A stretch of 64,000 nucleotides of DNA from Bradyrhizobium sp. NFR13 (GCF_900114605.1 NZ_FOTP01000007.1:186001-250000); one strand, 5' to 3'; positions 16,716-26,142 are shown, counted from the first letter of the stretch. Notes: generated from the letters alone by a model not told the origin. Program-made: numbers and translations.

Positions 16716-19076
16716 TTATGATTTTGACGTGTGGTCGAACACACGCTTGCTCAAAATGGCATGAACGCCCCAGTTGCCATCGACCACCTGCGTCACGCCA
16801 AAGTCGACCGCGACCGACATCAACGCGATCGCCTCATCCTCGGTGAGACCTTTGATGTTCATCAGGAAGCGCCGCATCTTGCGAAAGGCGTCCTTCATCG
16901 CGAGATCGAGCGACGAGGTCGCATAGACCTCGCTCTGCCCCTTGGCGCCGAATTCGGCGAGATAGTTCGGATGGCTGAAGCCCATCAGCACCCAGTCACT
17001 CTCGGTCTCGATCAGCGGATAAGTGAGATCGGCGAACGCCTGGCCGGCGAGATTACCCTTCTTGTGCAGGACCACCTGGAACGTTCCAGTCATCGAACAT
17101 TCGATCGCCGTGCCGCCGAGTTCACCATCGCCCTGCGCAGCATGGGGATCGCCGACCGACAGCAATGCGCCGGGCACCGACACCGGAAGATAGACCGTCG
17201 ATCCCTTGCCGAGCCGCCAATTGTCGAGATTACCGCCAAAATAGGCTGGCGGCACTGAATCGACGAGATCGGCTTCGCGCGGCGCCACGGCAATGACACC
17301 GAAATGCGGGCGCAGCGGAATGCGAATGCCGTCGAGCACGTCATGCCGACGCCGCACAGAGGCCGGCGTAATCGGAATGCCAGGATAGTCGTAGGTGTTG
17401 TGCACGGTGCCGAATGGATCGGTCTGCGGCTCCCAGCGATATGAATAGAGCGCGCGCGCATATGGCACGTCGTCGTGATCGAGAATTTCGTAGATCGTCA
17501 CCGCCTCACGCGCATTCTGCTCGGCGAGAAATTCCTTGTAGTGATAGCCCCACCATGCCGCGACGCTGCTGCCGAAAACCTGGCCGTCGAAATCCGGATT
17601 TCGACTGGCGCGCGGCACGATGTCGAGAATGCGGATTTCGAGCACGTCCCCGGGCTGCGCGTCCCTGATCGCCACGGGCCCGGTGCAGATGTGGACGCCA
17701 AAGCCCTCACCGGCACCGCGGCCATAGATCGAGGCGTCCATCGGACCGGCGCCGCGGCGATCGACATTCTTCTGATCGCGCGTCCAGCGGAACACGCTCT
17801 CAGCGCCGATATCGCCCTTGATCATCCGCTCGGGATCGTCGGATGCGTGCTGCGTCAGTGTTTCGATGGTGATCGTGTCACCGGAATTGATCTCGATCTG
17901 CGGCGGCAACGAGCGGCTGAAATAGCCCCAGTGCACGCGGGACGCATCGGCGGCGAGATGATGATGCCGCTGGTTCTTCGAAGCATCCGCGATGTCGTGC
18001 GTGATTGTCGCGGTCGGCTCCCGCTGCACAATCTTCCCCGCGATCAACGGCGCGTGCTGACCGCGCAACTGCGCCAGCGCTTCCTGCGGCCAGCCGCGTT
18101 GTCCCACCGCCGTCGCCGACGCCGTCAAGCGCTCGGCTTCGTTCTGGCGGAATTCGCGCGGCGACAGGCCGAAGCGATGACGGAACGTGCGGCTGAAATG
18201 CGCGGAGTCATTGAAGCCGGCACGAAAGGCAATCTCGGAAATCGAGTGATGCGCCTCGGACGGATTCGACAGATCGGCCCAGGTGCGCTGCAGTCGGCGC
18301 TCGCGGAGATAATGTGTAAAACTGCTGCCGGTGCCTTCGAATAGTTTCTGCAGATAGCGTTCGGAGATGCCCTCGGCCTGCGCCACCTTAGCCGGCGTCA
18401 GATCCGCATCGTCGAGGCGTCGCTCGATGGTCTGGCACAGCCGATGCAAAGTCGCAGCCTTGGTCGCCGTGCCGCTGTTGAGATCGGCCATCGGCTCGGC
18501 CAGTTGACGTGTAAAGGTCGGCAACAGATCGGCAAGACTTTGTGCGACCGCCGACCATTCGGCATCGGACAATGTTTCAAGGTTGCGGGCCGCCTGTTCC
18601 ATCATACGCGCGAACACGTCGCCGAAGCCGCCGGGGCCTACGATCTGGACATCGGCGATGGCGGGTGCACTGGCGCGGCGGCTGTGCAGCGGATCGGACG
18701 TCACCGAGAGCACCACCGCGCGCATGTCGCGCTGGAATGCGACGCTCCAGTCCCCTTTGCGCGGCAGCAGCAGCAGATGCCCAGCGGCCACGATCTGATG
18801 TCCGGCGACTGTCTTCAGGCCGACACCATCCTCAAGCGGCAGCAACACCAGCGGATGATCGCTGGCTAGATCCGACAGCGGCGAGATCGCCTGTGCGCCG
18901 GCAGACAATTTGGCCAGCGCAATGCCTTCGAAGGTGCGACGAACTGCGGTGGCGTGGCCGTGATGAGTGGTCGTCGCAGCCGTCGGCTGCAGACCAATCG
19001 AACTCAGGACGTCGCGCCATGCTTCGGGGCGGTCGTCTTCGGAGTAGGATTCACTGGTGAACGGACGGAGGCTCAT
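16716..19076 (-). CDS. AraC-type regulator fused to acetamidase/formamidase
   Basis: One uninterrupted 786-residue frame joins two unrelated families. Residues about 1-200 resemble the AraC_binding_2-type sensor region (LSDLASDHPLVLLPLEDGVG; LLLLPRKGDWSVAFQRDM). Residues 225-310 are a full AraC double helix-turn-helix, ending FRAGFNDSAHFSRTFRHRFG then LSPREFRQ. After a linker of about 60 residues, 370-786 form a complete acetamidase/formamidase domain (VHWGYFSRSLPPQIEINSGD; SVGDPHAAQGDGELGGTAIE) that aligns over its whole length with the separate enzyme at 19205. The ATG at 19076 has GAAGG upstream; ATG 19160 is possible. Fusion suggests an enzyme that senses its own amide substrate while bound to DNA, but this is inference. 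No frameshift or stop separates the halves. Confidence 0.9.
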   Translation of the reverse strand: MSLRPFTSESYSEDDRPEAWRDVLSSIGLQPTAATTTHHGHATAVRRTFEGIALAKLSAGAQAISPLSDLASDHPLVLLPLEDGVGLKTVAGHQIVAAGHLLLLPRKGDWSVAFQRDMRAVVLSVTSDPLHSRRASAPAIADVQIVGPGGFGDVFARMMEQAARNLETLSDAEWSAVAQSLADLLPTFTRQLAEPMADLNSGTATKAATLHRLCQTIERRLDDADLTPAKVAQAEGISERYLQKLFEGTGSSFTHYLRERRLQRTWADLSNPSEAHHSISEIAFRAGFNDSAHFSRTFRHRFGLSPREFRQNEAERLTASATAVGQRGWPQEALAQLRGQHAPLIAGKIVQREPTATITHDIADASKNQRHHHLAADASRVHWGYFSRSLPPQIEINSGDTITIETLTQHASDDPERMIKGDIGAESVFRWTRDQKNVDRRGAGPMDASIYGRGAGEGFGVHICTGPVAIRDAQPGDVLEIRILDIVPRASRNPDFDGQVFGSSVAAWWGYHYKEFLAEQNAREAVTIYEILDHDDVPYARALYSYRWEPQTDPFGTVHNTYDYPGIPITPASVRRRHDVLDGIRIPLRPHFGVIAVAPREADLVDSVPPAYFGGNLDNWRLGKGSTVYLPVSVPGALLSVGDPHAAQGDGELGGTAIECSMTGTFQVVLHKKGNLAGQAFADLTYPLIETESDWVLMGFSHPNYLAEFGAKGQSEVYATSSLDLAMKDAFRKMRRFLMNIKGLTEDEAIALMSVAVDFGVTQVVDGNWGVHAILSKRVFDHTSKS

Positions 19077-19204
19077 GCATCGACCTTCATAGCCGAAGCG
19101 AAGCAACCTCCGTGCCATCCCGAAGGACGCAGCGCCCTGCCCTGCAACTTCCCCGATCACCGCGCCATCATCCTCACAATCGAATTTATTGCGATTTCAT
19201 CCAC

Positions 19205-20446
19205 TTAGTCGCAGCGGAAGACGTTCTTGCGGATCGTGCCGTGGACACCCCAATTGGCATCGACCACCTGCGTCACCCCGAAATCCGCACCGACCGACAT
19301 CAGCGAGATCGCCTCGTCTTCACTCATCTTGTGCACCGTCATCAGGAAACGCCTGAGCTTGCGGAATGCATCGCGCATGGCCCGATCGAGGCTGGAATGG
19401 TTGGCGACGTCGAGCTGGGCATTGGCGCCGAGTTCGGCGAGATAGTTCGGAAAGGTAAAGCCATAGACCGACCAGGCGTCGGGCGTTTCCAGCATCGGAT
19501 GCGTTAGGCCTTCGAGGGGCGTACCGCCGAGGTCGCGATGCTTGTGCAGGATGAACTCGAAATCGCCGGTCAGCGAAGTCTCGATGGCAGTGCCGCCGAG
19601 CTCACTGTCGCCCTGCGCGGCATGGGGATCGCCGACCGAGAAGAACGCGCCGGGCACCGCCACGGGATAGAACATCTTGGCGCCCTTGCCGACGCGCCAG
19701 TCATCGATATTGCCGCCGGTGTAGCTCGGCGGGATCGACGACACGAAATCCTCCTCGGATGGCGCAAGGCCCATGGTGCCGAAATGCAATCGGGCCGGAA
19801 CCCTGACATTGGGCAGGATGCTTTCGCGTTTCCTGATGGTCGCGTGATCGACGCGTACGCCGGGATAATCGATGGTCGAATGCAGGATGCCATCAGGATC
19901 GATCTGCGGCGTCCAGACATAATTATAGACCGCCTTGGCAAACGGCTCGCCCGACGTATCGAGCTCGAAGATCGTCACGACCTCGCGCGGCTTCGGTTCC
20001 TCGATCAGATCGTGATAGTGGAATCCCCAATTGGCGGCGACGTTGGAGCCGAAGCACTTGCCGGCATAACAGGCCTTGCAGGCCGGCCGCGGGCGCACGT
20101 CGAGAATACGCACTTCCAGCACATCGCCTGGCTCTGCGCCTTCGATCGCCACCGGCCCGGTGAGCAGATGTACGCCGACGCCTTCGCCTGAGCCGCGGAT
20201 GAACGGGCCTTCGGTGGGGCCCGAGCCGCGGCGGACGACGGCCTTGTGCTCACGGGTCCATTTGAACACGCTCTCGGCGCCGGGATCGCCTTCGATCATG
20301 CGCTCGTAATCGTCATTGGCATGATGCGTCAGCGTTTCGATGGTGGCGCGGTCGCCCGACTTCAGCGTCAGCGCGGGCGTCACGACCTTGCTGAAATAGC
20401 CCCAGTGAACGGTCTTCGGCGACACTGGAAGAAGATGATGCTTCAT
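19205..20446 (-). CDS. Acetamidase/formamidase family protein
   Basis: This 413-residue cytoplasmic enzyme is a full-length FmdA/AmdA-type amidase that hydrolyses formamide or acetamide to the acid and ammonia. Visible motifs are VHWGYFSKVVTPALTLKSGD, SGEGVGVHLLTGPVAIEGAE, SVGDPHAAQGDSELGGTAIE and a C-terminal SEDEAISLMSVGADFGVTQV. GAGGG precedes the ATG by about 8 bases. It follows the permease-ATPase fusion by 45 bases and is followed by its own paralog fused to an AraC regulator, with a 128-base spacer between them that may hold a promoter. A Cys-rich patch (CKACYAGKC) near residue 128 is absent from the fused paralog. Confidence 0.93.
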   Translation of the reverse strand: MKHHLLPVSPKTVHWGYFSKVVTPALTLKSGDRATIETLTHHANDDYERMIEGDPGAESVFKWTREHKAVVRRGSGPTEGPFIRGSGEGVGVHLLTGPVAIEGAEPGDVLEVRILDVRPRPACKACYAGKCFGSNVAANWGFHYHDLIEEPKPREVVTIFELDTSGEPFAKAVYNYVWTPQIDPDGILHSTIDYPGVRVDHATIRKRESILPNVRVPARLHFGTMGLAPSEEDFVSSIPPSYTGGNIDDWRVGKGAKMFYPVAVPGAFFSVGDPHAAQGDSELGGTAIETSLTGDFEFILHKHRDLGGTPLEGLTHPMLETPDAWSVYGFTFPNYLAELGANAQLDVANHSSLDRAMRDAFRKLRRFLMTVHKMSEDEAISLMSVGADFGVTQVVDANWGVHGTIRKNVFRCD

Positions 20447-20491
20447 GCTGAGGCCCTCATAGACATTGAACGAACTTGCGACGCATCACGA

Positions 20492-22102
20492 TCACGAGAC
20501 TTCCGCCTCCATCGCATTGAGAAAACGCTGCGCGACGGGATTGCGCGGATTAGTCAGGACTTCACCGGCTGGGCCTTCCTCGATAATCGCGCCTCCGGCG
20601 AGCAGCACCACACGGTCGGCCACTTCGCTGGCAAAGCGCAGCTGATGCGTCGAGATGATCATGGTCAGACCGTCCTCGACGGCGAGCCTGCGGATCACTT
20701 CGAGCACTTCGTTGACCAGTTCGGGATCGAGCGCCGATGTCGGCTCGTCCAGCAACAGCACGCTCGGATTGGGCGCGATGGCCCGGGCGATGGCGACGCG
20801 CTGTTGCTGGCCGCCGGACAGATGCCGCGGCAGCGCATTGGCGCGGTGGCTGAGGCCGACACGGGCCAGGAGTTCATCGGCCCGACGATCGGCATCGGCA
20901 CGCGCTACGCCGTGTACCCAGCGCAGCGGGCCGGCGATGTTTTCCTTGGCCGTGAGGTGGCCGAACAGGTTGAACTGTTGGAATACCATGCCGACACCAA
21001 CCTCGGCACGGGCATTGGCGAGCAAACGCGGCGATAGCGGCCTGCCGTGCGTGTTGAAGCCAAGCTGGCGTCCACCGACCTTGATGGCGCCGCCGTTCCA
21101 CAGTTCGAGATTGTTGATACAGCGGAGCAGCGTGCTCTTGCCGGAGCCACTTGGTCCGAGCAGCGCGATCACTTCACCGATCCGCACCGTGATGTCGACG
21201 CCGTCGAGCACCACATTCCTGTCATAGCTCTTGCGGAGATCGGAGACCTCGACGGCGACATTGTTGCGCGCCAGCATCTCCGCGCGTTTGGCGCGATCGG
21301 CGCGTTCCGGCCGCATCCGCGGCGGCGGCAGTTCGGCGACACCGCCGTCGGGCAGGATTTCCGGCGACATGTCGGCCTGCGGCGCCAGCGGATCGTCGCT
21401 GCCAGGCGCGCGATACCACGGCATGAAGCGCATGAACTGGTTCTGCCTGGTCGTGCGATCGAGGTCGAACTTCCATTCCAGAAGCAGTTGGATGCCGGCG
21501 ATCGCCGCTGTGAGCAGAAGATAGATCAGGCCCGACGCGAAGAAGATCGAAAAGAAATCGAAGGTCGAGGACACCAGTTGCGTCGAACGCAGCGTCAACT
21601 CCTGCACGGCGATGACGGAGGCCAGCGACGAATTCTTCAGCGCGCTGACCGCTTCGTTGCCGAAAGCCGGGATCATCGAACGGATGGCCTGCGGCGCGAT
21701 GATCCGGCGCATCAGGACGCCCGGGCTCATGCCGAGCGCCTGGCCGGCCACCACCTGACCGCGGTCGACGCCGAGCACGCCGGAGCGCAGCATCTCGGCG
21801 ATGAAGGGCGCCTCGTTGCAGGCCAGTGCCAGACCGGCAGCGAGAATGGCGGGAAGCTTGATGCCGATCTGCGGCAGCGCATTGTAGGCGAACACCATCT
21901 GCAGGATCAGCGGCGTGCCGCGGAAGATCACAGCATAGACCCGGGCGAAGGATGCCAGCGGCTTGAACCGGCTGAGTTGCATCCATGCCAGGATCACACC
22001 GAGGATCAGCCCGCCGGCGAGACCGAGGGCGGTGACCTGCAAGGTCGCCTGAATACCCTCGATCATATACGGCATGCTGAGATAGTGGAGGAACAGCTCC
22101 AT
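20492..22102 (-). CDS. Fused amino-acid ABC permease and ATP-binding protein
   Basis: A single 536-residue chain contains a HisM/GlnP permease (residues 1-225, coupling loop GQALGMSPGVLMRRIIAPQA), a charged Pro-rich linker (about 230-285), and a GlnQ ATPase (Walker [13 protein letters not shown]-loop MVFQQFNLF, signature LSGGQQQR, Walker [13 protein letters not shown]). The importer therefore probably works as a homodimer of this protein, which makes a second permease gene unnecessary; none is present. The binding-protein gene lies 18 bases upstream and an acetamidase gene downstream. Confidence 0.93.
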   Translation of the reverse strand: MELFLHYLSMPYMIEGIQATLQVTALGLAGGLILGVILAWMQLSRFKPLASFARVYAVIFRGTPLILQMVFAYNALPQIGIKLPAILAAGLALACNEAPFIAEMLRSGVLGVDRGQVVAGQALGMSPGVLMRRIIAPQAIRSMIPAFGNEAVSALKNSSLASVIAVQELTLRSTQLVSSTFDFFSIFFASGLIYLLLTAAIAGIQLLLEWKFDLDRTTRQNQFMRFMPWYRAPGSDDPLAPQADMSPEILPDGGVAELPPPRMRPERADRAKRAEMLARNNVAVEVSDLRKSYDRNVVLDGVDITVRIGEVIALLGPSGSGKSTLLRCINNLELWNGGAIKVGGRQLGFNTHGRPLSPRLLANARAEVGVGMVFQQFNLFGHLTAKENIAGPLRWVHGVARADADRRADELLARVGLSHRANALPRHLSGGQQQRVAIARAIAPNPSVLLLDEPTSALDPELVNEVLEVIRRLAVEDGLTMIISTHQLRFASEVADRVVLLAGGAIIEEGPAGEVLTNPRNPVAQRFLNAMEAEVS

Positions 22103-22120
22103 GGAAGGCCGCCGCCCTTC

Positions 22121-23041
22121 TTACTTGACCATCAACAGGCCGGGCTCCATCAGATTGTTCGGATCGAGATTCCACTTCTTCAGCAGAGCTGCCTGATCCC
22201 CCGACTTGTAGATCTCCATCAGTGCCGCATGCACCGCTTCGCGGAACTTCGGCTTGTCCTTCGGCACCGCAATGCCGACTTGATAGGGAATCGTCACCGC
22301 GATCGCCTTTTCGAGCTTGTCCGGATAGGCCTTCACGGCATTGTCGACAGTATTGACGTCGTTGATGTAAGTGTCGGCGCGACCAGCGAGGATCGCCTGG
22401 ATGCAGTTGGCATTGTTGTCATAGAGCTGGATGGTCGGCTCCGCCTTGCCTTCCTTCTTGCATTCCGGCCCCAGCGCCTGGATCAGCGGCACTTCGACAT
22501 AGCCGGTGTTTTCCGCCGCAGCCGTGCCACACAGCGAGGTGTTGATGCCGGTAATCTTCTTCGGATTGCCCTTGGCGACGAGCACGCCGTCGAACACCTT
22601 GGAATAGGTGATGAAGTCGGCGGCCTTAGCGCGCTCCTCGGTGGCATAGATGTCGGAGATCACGATGTCGGCCTGGCCCGATGCCAGCGTCGTCAGCAAG
22701 GCCGCGAACGTCACAGCCTTGTAGGTCAGCTTGAAGCCAAGGCATTCCCCGATCTGCTCACCGAGATCGATATCGAAGCCGATATATTTGCTGGGATCCT
22801 TGGGATCGATCGATTCATAGCCCGGCGTATGCGGATTGATGGCGTTGACGAGTGTCTTGCCTTTCCAGTCCGGATACTTCGCCTGCAACTCGGCGCAAGC
22901 CGCCGGCACGGCCGCCTGCGCCGACATCGGAACAAAGGTGCCGACCGCCAATAACGCGCCCACTGCCGCCGCGCGCAATCCAATCATCGCGCCAGGTTCG
23001 GGCCAAAGCCTACGGTTGCCGGCAAAATGCAACTTGACCAT
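22121..23041 (-). CDS. Amino-acid-type ABC transporter substrate-binding protein
   Basis: A 306-residue family 3 binding protein with the typical first-lobe pattern YIGFDIDLGEQIGECLGFKL near residue 87 and SGQADIVISDIYATEERAKA. AAGGAG lies 7 bases upstream of ATG 23041, giving a long signal peptide whose hydrophobic core is residues 22-44 (cleavage near SAQAA); a second ATG at 22987 would give a shorter signal but has no binding site. It is the first gene of the operon with the permease-ATPase fusion and two amidases, so an amide-bearing ligand is suspected. Confidence 0.92.
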   Translation of the reverse strand: MVKLHFAGNRRLWPEPGAMIGLRAAAVGALLAVGTFVPMSAQAAVPAACAELQAKYPDWKGKTLVNAINPHTPGYESIDPKDPSKYIGFDIDLGEQIGECLGFKLTYKAVTFAALLTTLASGQADIVISDIYATEERAKAADFITYSKVFDGVLVAKGNPKKITGINTSLCGTAAAENTGYVEVPLIQALGPECKKEGKAEPTIQLYDNNANCIQAILAGRADTYINDVNTVDNAVKAYPDKLEKAIAVTIPYQVGIAVPKDKPKFREAVHAALMEIYKSGDQAALLKKWNLDPNNLMEPGLLMVK

Positions 23042-23262
23042 TCGATCGCTCCTTCGACGTTGTCATGGCCTGAACCATGTTCCTAACCTCGAAGAAGCCT
23101 ACGGGCGCATGCCCGCAGAAAGCTTGTCCCGGGACGTACAATAATTTGGATCGTCCGCTCCCATGATTTGGGCAGAGCTGCCACATTAATGGGCGACGGA
23201 GTTCTTACCAGATAGATCTTATTTGCCGCATGTCGGCTGCGCGCCAGAAGCGGTCATAGGAA

Positions 23263-23288
23263 GATCTCTTGTTAAATTACAAGAGATC
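23263..23288 (-). terminator. Hairpin after ureohydrolase gene
   Basis: GATCTCTTGT and ACAAGAGATC form perfect 10-base arms around TAAATT, starting 2 bases beyond the ureohydrolase stop (23290, - strand). No T-run follows, so it may be a Rho-independent-like stop, a 3'-end stabiliser or an operator for the rightmost promoter of the operon at 23041. Confidence 0.5.
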
Positions 23289-23289
23289 C

Positions 23290-24225
23290 TCAATCGGGTA
23301 AGAGCCCTAGATTAGCGGCCAGCAGCACCAGCGCTTCCATGATCATGTGGGAACACAGCTGCGCGGCCATTCCGTTGACGTCCTGTGGCGGGCTGACCGT
23401 ATTGAAGTCCATCGCCACGATATTCAACCCGGACAGGCTGCGCAGCAACTCGATGCCTTCGCGTGCCGAGAGACCGCCCCATGCCGGCGTGCAGACGCCC
23501 GGCGCCACCGACGGATCGAACACATCCATGTCCCAGCAGAGATAGACCGGCCGTCCCGCCACCGTATCGCTGAATTCCGCGACGGTCTGGGCGAAGCCAC
23601 GACGGATCAGGTCCTCGATGGTGATGACGCGGAAGCCAAGGCCACGCGTATACTCAAGCACTCCGGAGCAGTAGGTAAAGCCGCGGACGCCGATATGCCA
23701 CGAGGATGACGCATCTACGAGGCCTTCCTCCGCTGCATTGGTGAACTGTGTCGCCGCGTTGTAGCGATCATCCGGCGTATAGGGATAGGCGTCGGTATGG
23801 CTGTCGATATGCAGCGCGACGAGCCCCTTGTGCTTGCGCGCTGCTGCGCGCATGAGCGGCAACGACACCGATCCGTCACCGCCGATGCCGACCGGCACCG
23901 CTCCGGTCTCCAGGACGCGTGTCGCGGCAGCTTCGATCCGGGCAAACGCATCGTCGATGCGCCCCGGCACCAGCGCCACATCGCCGGCATCGACGGCGCC
24001 GAGCAATGACAGCACATCAACATCCGCGAGCGAGGGATGATAGCGGCGGATGAGTCGCGACTCCCTGCGCACTTCCAGCGGTCCCTGCCGCGCACCAACC
24101 CGGAACGGATGCGTTCCGCAATCGAACGGCACCCCGAGAATGGCTGCGCGACAGCCCGGCTGCGGCAATCCGGCAGGCAGCCCCATAAATGTCTCCGGAC
24201 CAACGAACTCTGCCACGTCACTCAT
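23290..24225 (-). CDS. Ureohydrolase (agmatinase/guanidinohydrolase family) with altered metal motif
   Basis: The 311-residue protein belongs to the arginase/agmatinase superfamily, Mn-dependent enzymes that release urea from guanidino compounds. HIDSHTDAY (D141, H143, D145) and WDMDVFDPS (D232, D234) are present. The first metal motif, normally GGDHS, reads GGDGS (residues 115-119), so the His ligand is Gly. Activity may be altered, or this may be a natural variant subgroup. Its start overlaps the M20 gene stop (ATGA), in an operon with an amino-acid importer, which suggests use of a guanidino or N-acylated guanidino acid. Confidence 0.88.
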   Translation of the reverse strand: MSDVAEFVGPETFMGLPAGLPQPGCRAAILGVPFDCGTHPFRVGARQGPLEVRRESRLIRRYHPSLADVDVLSLLGAVDAGDVALVPGRIDDAFARIEAAATRVLETGAVPVGIGGDGSVSLPLMRAAARKHKGLVALHIDSHTDAYPYTPDDRYNAATQFTNAAEEGLVDASSSWHIGVRGFTYCSGVLEYTRGLGFRVITIEDLIRRGFAQTVAEFSDTVAGRPVYLCWDMDVFDPSVAPGVCTPAWGGLSAREGIELLRSLSGLNIVAMDFNTVSPPQDVNGMAAQLCSHMIMEALVLLAANLGLLPD

Positions 24226-25481
24226 GTGTCACTCGCTTTTGTCGTGAGATAGTCGAAGGCCGTCAGCGCATGAACGCGCGAGACAATGCCCAGATCGGAA
24301 ATCTCCACATATTCGTCAGGAGCGCCCATATTATAAGGCGTCGGCCCATAAACGACCGTGGGGATACCCGCCATCCGGAACCATCGTGAATCCGAACCGC
24401 CGACCCGCATATTCACCGCGGGCTTCGTTCCCAAAACCTGCGCCGCGGCATTGGCACAGCAGCGAATGAGTTCGTCGTCCGGGCTGGTGTAGTTCGGTTC
24501 GAAGCAGCGCGACGCGTGCCACGTGATTCCGGGCAGATCGAGCTCCTGCCGAAGACGGGCGAGAACTGCCTCGGCCGTCACGCCGACAGGGAGGCGGATA
24601 TCGACGGCAGCATGAGCGATAGATGGCACCAGATTCGGCGACGTTCCCCCCGACACGATACCGAGATTGACGGTCACGGCCGAGAGCACATCGGCCTCAC
24701 CAGCGCCGCATAGCGGTTCGGAAATAGCTTTCGCAGCAGCGATCGCGTTACGGACCTGATCCGGCATATGAACCGGCAAGTCTCTCAACGCGCTGACCCG
24801 ATCCAGCGTGACGCGCAACCGATCGAGGGCATTGGTGCCGAGATGCACATGCGCGCCATGCGCCGCCTTGCCCTCTGCAGTGATGTCAATCCAGATGAAT
24901 CCCTTTTCGCCGAAGCGCGCCACCATCGGTGATCCCGCATCGCCGATAATCGTCGCTGCGCCCGTTGTATGCGGCACCTGATCGAGCAGCAGCTTGGTAC
25001 CGAGCGGTCCCATGCTTTCCTCGTCGCCCGCCAATGTCAGCACGGCTTCGCCGTTCCAATGCGCGCGCTGTTCGGCAAGCGCCGCCATCGCAACGATGGA
25101 GGCGGCAATGCCGCCCTTCATGTCGGCGGCGCCGCGGCCATAGAGGCGACCGTCACGAGCTTCGCCGGCTGGATTGACCGACCACTGCGCCGGCGTACCG
25201 ACCGGATAGGTATCGAGATGGCCGTTGAACACGACACGCCGGCCAGGACCGGCGCCGCGGATGCGGGCGACCACATTGACGATGTCGGCCGAGCCGGGAT
25301 GGAGTTCGATCTCCACGCCGGGCACATGCGTCTTGATGAGATCGACAGCGAGAGCCGCCACGGCGCGTGTGTCGCCATCCGGATTAGGCGATGGCGTGCC
25401 AATCATCGGCAGCGCCAAGTCGATCACCTGATCGACCCGGTCGCGCGACACCGCCTGGCGTGCCGCATCAACGTCTGGCAA
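24222..25481 (-). CDS. M20-family metallo-deacylase (ArgE/DapE type)
   Basis: This 419-residue enzyme has the complete M20 metal set: GHLDTYP (about residue 92), the bridging Asp in GRGAADMKGG, the catalytic Glu pair in LAGDEESMG, and a late His in the C-terminal region. ArgE/DapE relatives remove acyl groups from N-acyl amino acids in the cytoplasm. It overlaps the permease gene by 14 bases and the ureohydrolase by 4, so the three are co-translated. A plausible sequence is import, deacylation, then urea release, but the substrate is not known. Confidence 0.92.
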   Translation of the reverse strand: MPDVDAARQAVSRDRVDQVIDLALPMIGTPSPNPDGDTRAVAALAVDLIKTHVPGVEIELHPGSADIVNVVARIRGAGPGRRVVFNGHLDTYPVGTPAQWSVNPAGEARDGRLYGRGAADMKGGIAASIVAMAALAEQRAHWNGEAVLTLAGDEESMGPLGTKLLLDQVPHTTGAATIIGDAGSPMVARFGEKGFIWIDITAEGKAAHGAHVHLGTNALDRLRVTLDRVSALRDLPVHMPDQVRNAIAAAKAISEPLCGAGEADVLSAVTVNLGIVSGGTSPNLVPSIAHAAVDIRLPVGVTAEAVLARLRQELDLPGITWHASRCFEPNYTSPDDELIRCCANAAAQVLGTKPAVNMRVGGSDSRWFRMAGIPTVVYGPTPYNMGAPDEYVEISDLGIVSRVHALTAFDYLTTKASDT

Positions 25482-26133
25482 GGCGCGCCTCCCAGATCCG
25501 GATCGAGTGCGTCAGAGGCCAGCAGATCACAAAATAGATCAGCCCAATGAAGGTGAAGATTTCGAGCGGCCGGAAGGTCGAGGACGACAGCTCCATGCCT
25601 CGGCGCGTCACCTCGCTCACCGAGATGACGGAGGCCAGCGAGGAATATTTGATCAGCTGGACGAAGTTCGCAGCAAGCGGGGGCAGCACGCTGCGAATGG
25701 CCTGCGGCCCGACGATCCTGACGAAACTTTGCAGCGGGGTCAGGCCGAGCACTTGCGCGGCCTCGCGGTGTCCGACGGGGACAGTCGCAATGCCGGCGCG
25801 GAAGACCTCAGAGATAAACACTGCCGAGTAGAGCGACAGGCCCAGGATCGACGCGGACAGTGCGTCGATCTGGATGTTGAAGACAATCGGCAGCACGTAA
25901 TAGACCCAGAGCAATTGCACCAGGATCGGCGTGTTTCGAATGATCTCGCCCACGGTGAGGGCAGCGATGCGCGCAAGGCGAAACCGCGACATCTGCATGA
26001 GCGCGATTAATAGCCCGAGGGCGGTCGCCACGATGAGCGTGACGACCGACAGGAACAGGGTCATCCCGATGCCTTCGGCGAGAAAGCCGAAATTTCTCGG
26101 GATAACGTCCCAGCGAAAACTATAACTCTGCAT
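25468..26133 (-). CDS. Amino-acid ABC transporter permease
   Basis: The 221-residue HisM/GlnP-type permease has hydrophobic segments from about residue 20 and the coupling loop QVLGLTPLQSFVRIVGPQAI near residues 128-147. Only this permease gene is present in the operon, so the channel is probably a homodimer. It starts 9 bases after the binding-protein stop and works with the ATPase at 26946. Confidence 0.93.
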   Translation of the reverse strand: MQSYSFRWDVIPRNFGFLAEGIGMTLFLSVVTLIVATALGLLIALMQMSRFRLARIAALTVGEIIRNTPILVQLLWVYYVLPIVFNIQIDALSASILGLSLYSAVFISEVFRAGIATVPVGHREAAQVLGLTPLQSFVRIVGPQAIRSVLPPLAANFVQLIKYSSLASVISVSEVTRRGMELSSSTFRPLEIFTFIGLIYFVICWPLTHSIRIWEARLARR

Positions 26134-26142
26134 TGGACGGCC

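Noticed and set aside
21047-22954. A 635-codon open frame on the + strand
   Set aside because: It lies fully opposite the permease-ATPase fusion and binding-protein genes, is rich in Arg, His and Asp with no family motif, and is a codon-bias shadow of high-GC coding DNA.
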